From NCBI RefSeq assembly GCF_009758205.1, contig NZ_WRXN01000001.1, positions 1,178,001-1,242,000 of the forward strand: a stretch of 64,000 nucleotides of DNA, read 5' to 3'. The stretch is from Chitinophaga tropicalis (GTDB taxonomy: Bacteria > Bacteroidota > Bacteroidia > Chitinophagales > Chitinophagaceae). The position numbers were made by a program, and so were the translations under genes. The notes under the pieces were generated by a model. That model was not told the DNA's origin. It was given only the letters and a program-made list of their open reading frames with translations, and searched no databases. Positions 1-8,420 of this stretch are shown one piece after another (positions within the stretch are counted from its first letter, which is position 1; every line of letters starts with the position of its first letter).

Positions 1-140
1 TAGCGTTGCTGTGCTGAGTGTTTGCTTCTTTCTACTACAGCGGTGAAGGCAAAGCCGGGATGTACGTGTATAAAGGGTGCGTGGAAGATATGGCCGGACA
101 TGCCGTAAGAGCAGATGCCTGTTTTAATTATTTTTTCCAT
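1..140 (-). CDS. Gfo/Idh/MocA-family oxidoreductase, N-terminal fragment (cut by window edge)
   Basis: Reading the minus strand from the ATG at 140 gives 46 open codons that run off the left edge. The start resembles the Rossmann N-terminus of NAD(P)-dependent sugar/inositol dehydrogenases of the Gfo/Idh/MocA type. The segment TGICSYGMSGHIFHAPFI matches the glycine-rich nucleotide loop followed by the xxFHAP motif seen in E. coli YdgJ-like enzymes. The family oxidises or reduces sugars and inositols in the cytoplasm; the substrate cannot be told from this fragment. It begins 20 bp after the stop of the HerA-like gene on the same strand, so it is probably the distal gene of that string. Only the N-terminus is visible. 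Confidence 0.7.
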   Translation of the reverse strand, partial: MEKIIKTGICSYGMSGHIFHAPFIHVHPGFAFTAVVERSKHSAQQR

Positions 141-160
141 AAGTGCGTTTTAAAATATTA

Positions 161-1720
161 CTAAAACCAACTACTCTTTTTACTGCTTTTACCTCCCAGG
201 CCTAATGCGCCGAGCAGGCTGCGGGTAATGATATTGGCAGCTGTACGTCCTACCTGGCGGGCAGCAGAGCTGCTCAGCACTGTTTCAAGCATACTCTTTT
301 CTTCTTTCTGCCTGCCACCTTTTGCTGCAGGTTTTTCTTCTTCTTCTTTCGCTGTTTTTTCAGCCGCTTCTTCCAGTTTTGCTGTCAGTATCTCGTAAGC
401 ACTGTTACTATCTATTTCCTGGTTGTATTTCTTTACAAGTTTTGAAGCGTTGACAATAGCATCGAGTTCTGCGGCAGTGAGGATATCCATGCGGGAGCGC
501 GGAGATGTCAGCATGGTGGCTGCCAGCGGAGTGGGACTGCCTTTTTCGTTCAGGCATGTTACCAGGGCTTCACCGATACCGATCTGTGTAAGCAGGTCTT
601 CAGTTTTATAGTATTCAGAAAGAGGATAGTTTTCCGCCGTCTGTTTGATGGCTTTACGATCGTTTGCTGTAAAGGCGCGCAGGGCATGCTGTACTTTCAG
701 GCCTAATTGTCCCAGTACGGAAGGAGGAATATCCATAGGGTTCTGGGTACAGAAGAAAATGCCTACGCCTTTGGAGCGGATCAGTTTTATGATGGTCTCT
801 ATCTGTTGCAGCAGGGCGGAGCTGGCTTCCTGGAAAATGAGATGCGCCTCATCTATGAACATGATGAGCTTGGGTTTCTCCAGATCTCCTTCTTCAGGTA
901 ATGTTGCATAGAGCTCTGCCAGCAGGCTTAACATGAAAGTGGAAAATAGCTTGGGCCTGTCCTGTATGTCAGCCACCCTTACTATAGATATCATGCCTCT
1001 GCCATCGTCGCTGATGCGCATGAGATCCTCTACCTGGAAGGAGGTTTCTCCGAAGAAGATGTCTGCGCCCTGTTGTTCCAGTGCTATTACTTTACGGAGG
1101 ATGGTGCCTGCTGATGTGGTAGAGATCTTACCGTAGTCTTTCTCCAGTTCTGCCTTGCCTTCATCGCTTACATACTGAAGTACTTTCTTGAAGTCTTTCA
1201 GGTCAAGGAGGGGCAGTTTCTGATCGTCGCAGTATTTGAATATCATAGATACCAGGCCTTCCTGGGTATCGTTCAGCTCAAGTATCTTGGAGAGCAGTAC
1301 AGGGCCAAATTCGCTTACGGTAGCGCGCAGGCGGACGCCTTTTTCATTGCTCAGGGAAAGTAATTCTGTAGGATAGGCAGCGGGTGACCATGTACCGCCT
1401 ATTTTCTGATAGCGTTCTTCGATCTTTGCATTGCTGACACCTGCAGCGGCAATACCGCTAAGGTCTCCTTTGATGTCCATCAGCAGTACAGGTACACTGG
1501 CATCGCTGAGGCCTTCGGCAATAACCTGCAGGGTCTTGGTTTTACCGGTACCTGTGGCGCCGGCAATAAGCCCGTGACGGTTCAGCGTTTTCAGTGGCAG
1601 CAGCACATCTGCGCCGGTCACTACTTCACCGTCCAGCATGGCGCATCCCAGCTTCAGATGTTCACCTTTAAATGTATAGCCGCTTTTGATGTATTCCAGG
1701 AACGCTTCTTTAGTAGCCAT
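161..1720 (-). CDS. HerA/YjgR-like P-loop ATPase (DUF853 family)
   Basis: 519 residues. Walker A GATGTGKT lies at residues 54-61 and a Walker B LIMFIDEAHLIF near residue 285, followed by an Arg-rich SKGVGIFFCTQNP segment. This arrangement is typical of the DUF853 (E. coli YjgR) branch of HerA-like ATPases. The C-terminus is a charged low-complexity stretch (Glu/Lys/Ala, about 440-475) followed by a Gly/Ser/Lys tail. The family is cytoplasmic, and its exact role (DNA translocation or another motor function) is not established. It starts 52 bp after the GroES-like gene and is probably co-transcribed. The family assignment is strong; the physiological role is unknown. Confidence 0.88.
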   Translation of the reverse strand: MATKEAFLEYIKSGYTFKGEHLKLGCAMLDGEVVTGADVLLPLKTLNRHGLIAGATGTGKTKTLQVIAEGLSDASVPVLLMDIKGDLSGIAAAGVSNAKIEERYQKIGGTWSPAAYPTELLSLSNEKGVRLRATVSEFGPVLLSKILELNDTQEGLVSMIFKYCDDQKLPLLDLKDFKKVLQYVSDEGKAELEKDYGKISTTSAGTILRKVIALEQQGADIFFGETSFQVEDLMRISDDGRGMISIVRVADIQDRPKLFSTFMLSLLAELYATLPEEGDLEKPKLIMFIDEAHLIFQEASSALLQQIETIIKLIRSKGVGIFFCTQNPMDIPPSVLGQLGLKVQHALRAFTANDRKAIKQTAENYPLSEYYKTEDLLTQIGIGEALVTCLNEKGSPTPLAATMLTSPRSRMDILTAAELDAIVNASKLVKKYNQEIDSNSAYEILTAKLEEAAEKTAKEEEEKPAAKGGRQKEEKSMLETVLSSSAARQVGRTAANIITRSLLGALGLGGKSSKKSSWF

Positions 1721-1772
1721 GGTATATCTGTTTTTGCCACCAATATAGGCAAAAATGCACCATGTAGAAACG

Positions 1773-2153
1773 TTATAGTTCTTCTTCCCGTTCCAGCATC
1801 AGGATAGCTCCCTGTGGCACAATGAAATACTTTTCTCCCTGGTAGGATACTTCTGTAGACCCGCTTACCAGGAAGATGGCAAGATCGCCTTCTTTAGCCT
1901 GGAGGGGAATGTATTTCACTTTTTCTTCTTCCGGTTTCCATGCTTCATCTTCTTCTGATGGAAGAGGAAGAGCGTATCCCGGGCCTGTTTTGATAACATA
2001 GCCCTGTTGTACCTTCTCTCTTTCCTGTAAGCCGGGAGGAAGATAAAGACCGCTTTCTGTGCGTTCATTTGGAGTGGCTGGTTTGATCAGCACACGGTCT
2101 CCTACTACTATTAGCTTCTTCAATTTATTGTCTTGTGTCAGATGTACCGCCAT
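1773..2153 (-). CDS. Stand-alone GroES (Cpn10)-like co-chaperonin protein
   Basis: 126 residues. Residues 15-30 (VVGDRVLIKP) are the first beta-strand of the Cpn10 fold, followed by a mobile-loop-like TESGLYLPP, and the protein ends with FIVPQGAILMLERE, comparable to the GroES C-terminal strand. It is about 30 residues longer than a usual GroES (about 95). The excess is an acidic insert near residues 65-85 (LPSEEDEAWKPEEEKV). No groEL lies beside it, so it is unlikely to be the housekeeping groES and could be a specialised or regulatory Cpn10-fold protein. Just upstream (2154-2178), on the minus strand, is a 5-bp hairpin followed by a run of T, which may limit read-through from the metallo-hydrolase gene. 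Confidence 0.8.
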   Translation of the reverse strand: MAVHLTQDNKLKKLIVVGDRVLIKPATPNERTESGLYLPPGLQEREKVQQGYVIKTGPGYALPLPSEEDEAWKPEEEKVKYIPLQAKEGDLAIFLVSGSTEVSYQGEKYFIVPQGAILMLEREEEL

Positions 2154-2223
2154 GATAAAAAAATCCTTCTTGGGAAGGTATTACAAAATGTGTGCAGCAA
2201 GGGCAAACGGTGCCAATATGTCA

Positions 2224-3063
2224 TTATACATCAGCCAACCGGAAAGTGTTGCCTGCGCGGATACCTTTTTCCGTCTGCTGAAGGGTGCAGCATTCTACAG
2301 CAGGATCATGTTCGAAGAAAAGAATGTATTGATTGTCCACTGCTTCCTGCAGGAAACCTTTCTTCTCCTGCAGTGTTGTAAGAGGGAACATATCGTAAGC
2401 CATTACGTATGGAATGGGAATATGGCCTGTGCTGGGCAGCAGGTCTGCCATGTAGATAATGGTCTTGTCCTTATAACGCAGCTGCGGCAGCATCATGGCG
2501 TCTGTATGGCCATGAACGAAGCGCACATTGAAGTTATCGATGAAGGTAATGCCTTCTTTTTTTCCAATGAATTCCAGCTGACCGCTTTCCTGGATGGGAA
2601 GTATATTTTCTTTCAGGAAAGAGGCTTTTTCACGTTCATTAGGTTGTGTGGCCCATTTCCAGTGATCTGCGTTACTCCAGAATTTTGCGTTCTTAAATGC
2701 AGGCACCAGTTTATCTCCTTCTCTTACAATACAGCCGCCGCAATGATCGAAGTGAAGGTGTGTAAGGAAAACATCTGTGATGTCATCCCGGTGAAAGCCG
2801 AGTTTTGCCAGCGAACCATCCAGGGTATCGTTGCCATGCAGGTAATAGTGGCGAAAGAATTTTTCATCCTGTTTATCTCCTATGCCGTTATCTACCAGGA
2901 TGAGGCGGTTGCCGTCTTCTATCAGCAGGCAGCGCATGGCCCAGGTGCAGAGATTGTTCTCATCTGCAGGGTTGAGTTTGTTCCATATGCTTTTGGGCAC
3001 TACGCCAAACATAGCGCCGCCGTCCAGTTTGAAAAAGCCTGTCTCAATGCTGTATAGTTTCAT
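2224..3063 (-). CDS. MBL-fold metallo-hydrolase, YtnP/AHL-lactonase-like
   Basis: 279 residues from the ATG at 3063. A longer frame exists upstream but would overlap the MFS gene, and MKLYSIETG is the usual start of this family. The zinc motif LTHLHFDHCGG is present, followed by further metal ligands in VHGHTD, MADLLPSTGH and FFEHDP. The pattern is that of the metallo-beta-lactamase superfamily branch that includes lactonases such as YtnP, which open cyclic esters in the cytoplasm; the true substrate is unknown. It lies 23 bp after the MFS gene on the same strand. No signal peptide is visible. Confidence 0.82.
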   Translation of the reverse strand: MKLYSIETGFFKLDGGAMFGVVPKSIWNKLNPADENNLCTWAMRCLLIEDGNRLILVDNGIGDKQDEKFFRHYYLHGNDTLDGSLAKLGFHRDDITDVFLTHLHFDHCGGCIVREGDKLVPAFKNAKFWSNADHWKWATQPNEREKASFLKENILPIQESGQLEFIGKKEGITFIDNFNVRFVHGHTDAMMLPQLRYKDKTIIYMADLLPSTGHIPIPYVMAYDMFPLTTLQEKKGFLQEAVDNQYILFFEHDPAVECCTLQQTEKGIRAGNTFRLADV

Positions 3064-3086
3064 GGTTATGCTTCTTTTAAGGGTAT

Positions 3087-4376
3087 TTACTTTGCGCCTG
3101 ACAGCTGTTTTTTCCTTGCAGAGATCAGCCATATAAGACCTGTCACGAAGAAAAACACCAGGGCAATAACAGAGTTGCGCATACTGCCGGTCAACTCATG
3201 TATATAACCAAATGTAAGGAGGCCAATGAAAATAGACAACTTCTCCACTACATCGTAGTAGCTGAAGAAGGAAGCGGTGTCTTCTGTTTCGGGCATCAGC
3301 TTGGCGTATGTAGAGCGACTGAGGGATTGCACACCACCCATAACCAGGCCTACGGCTGTAGCCAGCATATAGAAATGTGTAGCGGTCTGCATTTTATATC
3401 CTGCCATGCAGATACCCATCCAGAGTATTACAACTACCATCAGTACCGGCAGGTTGCCATAGCGGCCGGAAAGCCTTGCTATGCTCCATGCGCCAAGTAT
3501 AGCTACCAGTTGTATAACCACTACGGTGATAATAAGAGTGCTGGATGGCAGTCCCAGTTCCTGGCTGCCAAAAACGGTTGCCGCCATCATAACGGTCTGT
3601 ACGCCCATGCTGTAAAAGAAAAAGCCGCGAAGGAACCTTTTCAGTACAGGCATTTGTTTTACCTGTGCATATACTTTCCTGATTTCCCGGAATCCTTCTG
3701 CCAGAGCGCTGGCGGTATGTTCCTGTATAGAGGCTTTTGAGGCGGGTAAGCGCAGGAAGGTGATCTGGGCAAACCCTATCCACCAGATACCTGTAAGCAG
3801 GAATGTGAGCAGTACGGCATGGCCTTCGGTAATGCCAAAGGGGCGGATAACAACCAGGGCAAAGCCTACCAGCTGCAGGAGTACGCCGCCTATATAACCC
3901 ATGGCAAATCCGCGGGCGCTTATGCGGTCCCTGTCTTCCGGAGCGGCAATTTCAGGCAGGTAAGAGTTATAGAATACCAGTCCGCCGCAATAGCCGAGCG
4001 TAGCCAGCACGAAGAAGATAACGCCATATTCAACGTTCTGGCCGTTGAAGAAATATAATGCCGAGCAGCTGATGCCACCCAGCCAGGTGAACATCATCAG
4101 GTAGCGTTTTTTATTACCCCTGGTATCTGCAATAGAAGAGAGTATGGGGGATAGCAGCGCTGCAAAAAGAAAGGCAACGGCCATTGAGTAATCATACAAT
4201 GCGCTGTTCACAAAGGTTTTGCCGAAGAAGGAAATGTTATTGCCATTGGCTTCGGTCTTTGTAGCGCTTGTAAAATAAATGGGAAAGAAAGTAGTGGTGA
4301 TCACGAGGTTGTAGACAGAGTTTGCCCAGTCATACATTGCCCAGCCATTAATTACTTTTTTACCGGCAGTTTGCAT
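3087..4376 (-). CDS. MFS transporter, UMF1/Atg22-like
   Basis: 429 residues from the ATG at 4376. An upstream in-frame ATG (4466) would run 71 bp into the ABC gene and adds a non-conserved leader, so the internal start is preferred. The protein has about 12 hydrophobic segments and begins NGWAMYDWANSVYNLVITTT, the typical N-terminus of the bacterial UMF1 family related to the yeast vacuolar amino-acid effluxer Atg22. It is an inner-membrane protein, probably exporting small molecules, with substrate unknown. It starts 19 bp after the ABC ATPase gene. No feature ties it directly to lipid A, although it sits in the lpx string. Confidence 0.85.
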   Translation of the reverse strand: MQTAGKKVINGWAMYDWANSVYNLVITTTFFPIYFTSATKTEANGNNISFFGKTFVNSALYDYSMAVAFLFAALLSPILSSIADTRGNKKRYLMMFTWLGGISCSALYFFNGQNVEYGVIFFVLATLGYCGGLVFYNSYLPEIAAPEDRDRISARGFAMGYIGGVLLQLVGFALVVIRPFGITEGHAVLLTFLLTGIWWIGFAQITFLRLPASKASIQEHTASALAEGFREIRKVYAQVKQMPVLKRFLRGFFFYSMGVQTVMMAATVFGSQELGLPSSTLIITVVVIQLVAILGAWSIARLSGRYGNLPVLMVVVILWMGICMAGYKMQTATHFYMLATAVGLVMGGVQSLSRSTYAKLMPETEDTASFFSYYDVVEKLSIFIGLLTFGYIHELTGSMRNSVIALVFFFVTGLIWLISARKKQLSGAK

Positions 4377-4395
4377 ATTGAGATAGTAAGTTGAT

Positions 4396-5016
4396 TTATT
4401 TGTAATCCTGTATGCTGATACGGTTGGGGCACATAAAGTATTCCTGTTCATCGTTGGAACTAACAATGATCAGGCGGTTGCCTCCATAATTGGTGATCAG
4501 CTGCTGATACAGTTTTATGCCTGCAGTGTCAAGATTGGTGCAGGGCTCGTCCAGTAAGAGCACGGGCACGTCAGAGAAGATAGACAGGGCCAGTTTGAGG
4601 CGCTGTTTCATACCGGAGGAGAAATAGCGGATCTGTTTGTCCATAGACTTTTCCAGGCCAACCAGGGCTATAGCTTCCTGCGGAGAAATTTCGGGAATGA
4701 ATCTTTTGAATTGCAGATGGAACTGTATGCTCTCTGCCAGTGTGAATTCTTCTACCAGCTCCAGGTAGGGAGCGGCGATGGCACAATGCCGGAAGAACTG
4801 GTCAGGAGGGAGCAGTTCTTCCGGCATTGTGCTATAGGTAACGGTCCCTTCATTGTGATGAAGGTGACCGCTGATAACCTGTAATAGTGTGGATTTGCCG
4901 GACCCGTTAGGGCCAAGAATGGCATAACGCCCGCCTTCTGAGAAGGTGGCTGACACCCGACGGAATATCCAGTCGTAGTTAAAGCGTTTGCCTGTTTGGT
5001 GTAACGTTATTTTCAT
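4396..5016 (-). CDS. ABC transporter ATP-binding protein
   Basis: 206 residues, a single nucleotide-binding domain. Walker A GPNGSGKS is at residues 35-42, the signature FSSGMKQRLKLALS near 135, and Walker B VPVLLLDEP near 150, followed by a switch region IIVSSNDEQEYF in which the usual His is not obvious. It overlaps the end of lpxA by 4 nt, so translation is probably coupled. No ABC permease lies next to it; the only neighbouring membrane protein is the MFS transporter. A role in an envelope or lipid process is suggested by position only. Confidence 0.88.
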   Translation of the reverse strand: MKITLHQTGKRFNYDWIFRRVSATFSEGGRYAILGPNGSGKSTLLQVISGHLHHNEGTVTYSTMPEELLPPDQFFRHCAIAAPYLELVEEFTLAESIQFHLQFKRFIPEISPQEAIALVGLEKSMDKQIRYFSSGMKQRLKLALSIFSDVPVLLLDEPCTNLDTAGIKLYQQLITNYGGNRLIIVSSNDEQEYFMCPNRISIQDYK

Positions 5017-5807
5017 TCGTCTCCGGCCAGGGACGTATACCCTTTCATGATACCTCTGCCGGATTCACGGATAAAGGACAGTATTTCGTCCCTTTCGTCG
5101 GTGGCAGGATATTCCGCTTCAATGATACTGATAGCTTTTGACAGCTTGTATCCTTTTACAAATATCACGCGGTATATGTCCAGTATGTGATTGATCTTTT
5201 CGAGAGAGAAGCCTCTTCTTTTCAGTCCTATGGAATTGACGCCAACGTAAGACAGGGGTTCGCGGGCAGCTTTCACATAGGGAGGAACGTCTTTTCTTAC
5301 CAGGGAACCACCGGTTACAAAGGCGTGGGCGCCTATTTTACAGAACTGCTGAACGGCTACCATGCCTGCCAGTACTACGTGATCTCCCACGTGTATATGG
5401 CCTGCCAGGGTGGTGCTGTTGGAGAATACGCAGTAGTTACCTACTTCGCAATCATGCGCAATATGGCTGTAGGCCATGATCAGGCAGTTGCTGCCGATGC
5501 TGGTTTTCCACTTGTCCTTGGTACCTCTGTTGATGGTTACATATTCCCTGATGGTGGTGTTGTCGCCTATTTCTGTAAGGGTATCCTCTCCCGCAAATTT
5601 AAGGTCCTGCGGAATGGCGGATATTACAGCGCCCGGGAAGATACGGCAGTTCTTGCCGATACGGGCGCCTTCCATGATAGTAACGTTGGAACCGATCCAG
5701 GTGCCATCTCCTATCTCAACATTTTTGTGAATTACAGTGAAAGGATCGATCTTCACATTTGGCGCTACTTTGGCGTCCGGGTGAATGTAAGTAAGCGGAT
5801 GGATCAT
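5013..5807 (-). CDS. lpxA: Acyl-ACP--UDP-N-acetylglucosamine O-acyltransferase LpxA
   Basis: 264 residues, the expected length for LpxA, the first enzyme of lipid A synthesis, which transfers an R-3-hydroxyacyl chain from ACP to the 3-OH of UDP-GlcNAc in the cytoplasm. The N-terminal two thirds consist of hexapeptide repeats forming a left-handed beta-helix. The catalytic His lies in YSHIAHDCEVGN, and the conserved QQFCKIGAHAFV and VGVNSIGLKRRGF segments follow. The C-terminal third is helical. It lies 2 bp after lpxC-fabZ and overlaps the ABC gene by 4 nt, so it is a core member of a lipid A operon. Confidence 0.97.
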   Translation of the reverse strand: MIHPLTYIHPDAKVAPNVKIDPFTVIHKNVEIGDGTWIGSNVTIMEGARIGKNCRIFPGAVISAIPQDLKFAGEDTLTEIGDNTTIREYVTINRGTKDKWKTSIGSNCLIMAYSHIAHDCEVGNYCVFSNSTTLAGHIHVGDHVVLAGMVAVQQFCKIGAHAFVTGGSLVRKDVPPYVKAAREPLSYVGVNSIGLKRRGFSLEKINHILDIYRVIFVKGYKLSKAISIIEAEYPATDERDEILSFIRESGRGIMKGYTSLAGDE

Positions 5808-5809
5808 TG

Positions 5810-7234
5810 CTATTGTTTAGCGTCTCTGGTTTTAATTATTTGTGCGGTGAAATCACCTTCTGTCATGACCTTGTTACCTACAAATACGGTCCCTCTCATT
5901 TCTACTATGCCTCTTCTGATAGGGCTCAGCAATTCCATCTTCAGTATCATAGTGTCTCCGGGAACTACTTTTTGCTTGAACTTACAGTTATCGATCTTAA
6001 TAAAATAGGTATCGTAATTTTCGGGATCGGGCACAGTGTTCAGGGCCAGTATACCGCCGCATTGAGCCAGGGCTTCAACCTGCAATACGCCGGGCATTAC
6101 CGGGTTCTGGGGAAAGTGCCCCTGGAAGAAATGTTCGTTGTAGGTGACGTTTTTAATACCCACTACCTGTGTGTCTGCAAGATCGATGATCTTATCTACC
6201 AGCAGCATCGGGTAGCGGTGAGGCAGCGTTCTTTCTATACGCGGCAGATCAAAGATGGCCGGTTTATTAGGATCATAAACGGGTACATCTTTAATGTGTT
6301 TATTCTTCTTGATATATTGTTTGATCTTGCGGGCAAACTCCACGTTGGAAGCATGACCGGGGCGGTTGGCAATGATATGCGCCTTGATGGGCACACCTAC
6401 CAGGGCCAGGTCTCCCACTACGTCCAGCAGTTTGTGACGTGCCGGTTCGTTAGGGAAATGCAGCTGGATATTGTTCAGAATGCCTTCCCGCTGTTGTACG
6501 CTGATGTTATCGCGTTCAAATACTTTTGCCAGGTGGGTCAGCTGTTCTTCGCTTACTACTCTGTCTACTATTACGATGGCGTTGTTGATATCGCCGCCTT
6601 TGATCAGGTTGTTGGAGATGAGGTATTCAAGTTCATGCAGGAACACGAAAGTACGGCAGGAAGCCACTTCTTTCCTGAAATCTGCGATGCTGTTAAGATT
6701 AGCGTGCTGGGTACCTAAAACCGGTGAGTTGAAGTCGATAAGGCAGGTGATCCTGTAGTCTACCGCAGGCAGGGCTACCATTTCCACATTTTTCTTATCG
6801 TCATAAAAACTGATGTTGGTATCTATAGAATAGTAGATCTTTTTTGCATCCTGTTCTTCTATACCGGCTTTTTCTATGATCTCGATAAAAGGGTAGGAGC
6901 TGCCATCCATAATAGGAATTTCAGGTCCGTCTACTTCAATATGCACATTATCTACGCCGGTACCTACCAGGGCTGCCATAATATGCTCAATAGTGCTTAC
7001 ACGGGCGCCGTTGTATTCAAGGGTAGTACTACGTGCAGTGTCTACTACGAAATCCACATCGGCTTTAACTACAGGTTGTTCAGGCAGATCTACACGTTGA
7101 AATTTGATACCGTAACCGGGGATAGCCGGTTTCAGCGTCATATTCACATGAGCACCTGTGTGCAAACCAACACCTGATATTGTAACAGGGGCTTTGATCG
7201 TGTGTTGGTTCGACGACTGTTGATTATCCATCAT
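5810..7234 (-). CDS. lpxC/fabZ: Bifunctional UDP-3-O-acyl-GlcNAc deacetylase / 3-hydroxyacyl-ACP dehydratase (LpxC-FabZ fusion)
   Basis: 474 residues with two catalytic domains. Residues about 10-305 are LpxC, the zinc deacetylase that commits lipid A synthesis: GVGLHTG at the N-terminus, STIEHIMAAL carrying a zinc His, and HKLLDVVGDLALVG carrying further zinc ligands and the catalytic His region. Residues about 325-474 are FabZ, the hot-dog-fold dehydratase of fatty acid synthesis: LPHRYPMLLVD, then GHFPQNPVMPGV with the active-site His, and VEALAQCGG with the active-site Glu. The fusion is characteristic of Bacteroidota and some related phyla. The gene sits between lpxD (33 bp) and lpxA (2 bp). 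Confidence 0.97.
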   Translation of the reverse strand: MMDNQQSSNQHTIKAPVTISGVGLHTGAHVNMTLKPAIPGYGIKFQRVDLPEQPVVKADVDFVVDTARSTTLEYNGARVSTIEHIMAALVGTGVDNVHIEVDGPEIPIMDGSSYPFIEIIEKAGIEEQDAKKIYYSIDTNISFYDDKKNVEMVALPAVDYRITCLIDFNSPVLGTQHANLNSIADFRKEVASCRTFVFLHELEYLISNNLIKGGDINNAIVIVDRVVSEEQLTHLAKVFERDNISVQQREGILNNIQLHFPNEPARHKLLDVVGDLALVGVPIKAHIIANRPGHASNVEFARKIKQYIKKNKHIKDVPVYDPNKPAIFDLPRIERTLPHRYPMLLVDKIIDLADTQVVGIKNVTYNEHFFQGHFPQNPVMPGVLQVEALAQCGGILALNTVPDPENYDTYFIKIDNCKFKQKVVPGDTMILKMELLSPIRRGIVEMRGTVFVGNKVMTEGDFTAQIIKTRDAKQ

Positions 7235-7267
7235 ATTTTTATAACTGTTTGTCCAACTTTAATCTTC

Positions 7268-8317
7268 TCAAACCCCTTCCCGTATGGAAAGCAGTTGTTT
7301 AACCATATCTTCCAGTTCCTTAACACGTTTTTCGAGGTCGGGCAAATTTCTAAAAATTGCCTGACTTTTTAATGAACTTTTATAATCAAAAGCCGGTGAA
7401 CCCATCAGGGCTGTATTAGGTTCTGTAATAGATTTGGACAAACCGCTCTGGGCATTGATCTTGGTGCCGTCTGCCAGTTGAATATGTCCTACAAGCCCTA
7501 CCTGTCCGCCTATCACACAGTTCTTACCTATTTTGGTACTGCCGGAAACCCCGGTCTGTGCAGCGATCACTGTATTGGTATCTACATCTACGTTGTGTGC
7601 CACCTGGATCAGGTTATCCAGTTTAACGCCCTGGCGTATCACTGTAGAGCCCATGGTAGCGCGGTCTATTGTTGTGTTTGCTCCGATCTCTACATCATCA
7701 TGAATGATAACGTTACCGATCTGGGGTACCTTTTTGTAGGTGCCATCCGGCTGAGGGGCAAATCCGAAGCCATCTCCACCTATTACACAGCCGGCATGCA
7801 GTATAACACGCTTACCCAGTATACAGTTGTCATATACTTTCACTCCTGGATAAATAACGCTGTCATCGCCAACGGTAACATTGTCTCCCAGATATACGCC
7901 GGGATAGATCTTAACGTTGTTGCCAAGTACCACATTCTCTCCCAGGTAGGCAAAAGCGCCTATAAAGATGTTCTGGCCTTTTGTTACAGAGTCAGGTATA
8001 TGTGAAGGTTGTTGTATGCCTGTTTTGTTGCCTACCATCTGCTTGTATTTCTCCAGGAGAAGTGCAAAGCTGCTGTAAGCGTCTTTTACCCTGATGAGGG
8101 TGGACTTTACAGGCCGCTCTGTTACAAGGCTCTCATTCACTATCAGTATGGAAGCATTGGTTGTATAGATGAACTCTTCATATTTTGGATTGGCAATGAA
8201 ACTGAGCATCCCTTCACCGGCCTCCTCAATCTTGGCGATGTTGCTCACTTTTACGTCCGGGTTGCCTTCCAGCTTACCATCCAGCATGGTAGCCAATTGT
8301 AATGCGCTAAACTGCAT
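7268..8317 (-). CDS. lpxD: UDP-3-O-(3-hydroxyacyl)glucosamine N-acyltransferase LpxD
   Basis: 349 residues. An N-terminal uridine-binding domain (about 1-100) is followed by a hexapeptide-repeat beta-helix and a C-terminal helix. GGDGFGFAP is the LpxD signature, and the catalytic His is in the VAHNVDV segment. It transfers the N-linked 3-hydroxyacyl chain onto UDP-3-O-acyl-glucosamine, the third step of lipid A synthesis. It appears to be the first gene of the minus-strand lpx string: the 103 bp upstream separate it from the HD gene and are AT-rich with no clear TAnnTTTG box. Confidence 0.96.
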   Translation of the reverse strand: MQFSALQLATMLDGKLEGNPDVKVSNIAKIEEAGEGMLSFIANPKYEEFIYTTNASILIVNESLVTERPVKSTLIRVKDAYSSFALLLEKYKQMVGNKTGIQQPSHIPDSVTKGQNIFIGAFAYLGENVVLGNNVKIYPGVYLGDNVTVGDDSVIYPGVKVYDNCILGKRVILHAGCVIGGDGFGFAPQPDGTYKKVPQIGNVIIHDDVEIGANTTIDRATMGSTVIRQGVKLDNLIQVAHNVDVDTNTVIAAQTGVSGSTKIGKNCVIGGQVGLVGHIQLADGTKINAQSGLSKSITEPNTALMGSPAFDYKSSLKSQAIFRNLPDLEKRVKELEDMVKQLLSIREGV

Positions 8318-8420
8318 AGTTAATAATTAATGATGTTATCCAAGGCGATACTAACCAACAAACGATTATTATAAAACATATGACATAATTTACAAGTAAT
8401 CATTTGTAATACAGTGTTGC

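Noticed and set aside
2059..3057. 332-codon plus-strand frame opposite the metallo-hydrolase
   Set aside because: The minus-strand protein has full zinc motifs; the plus frame shows no domain and crosses from one gene into the next.
5807..6718. 303-codon plus-strand frame opposite lpxC-fabZ
   Set aside because: Antisense to a certain essential gene, with no recognisable motif.
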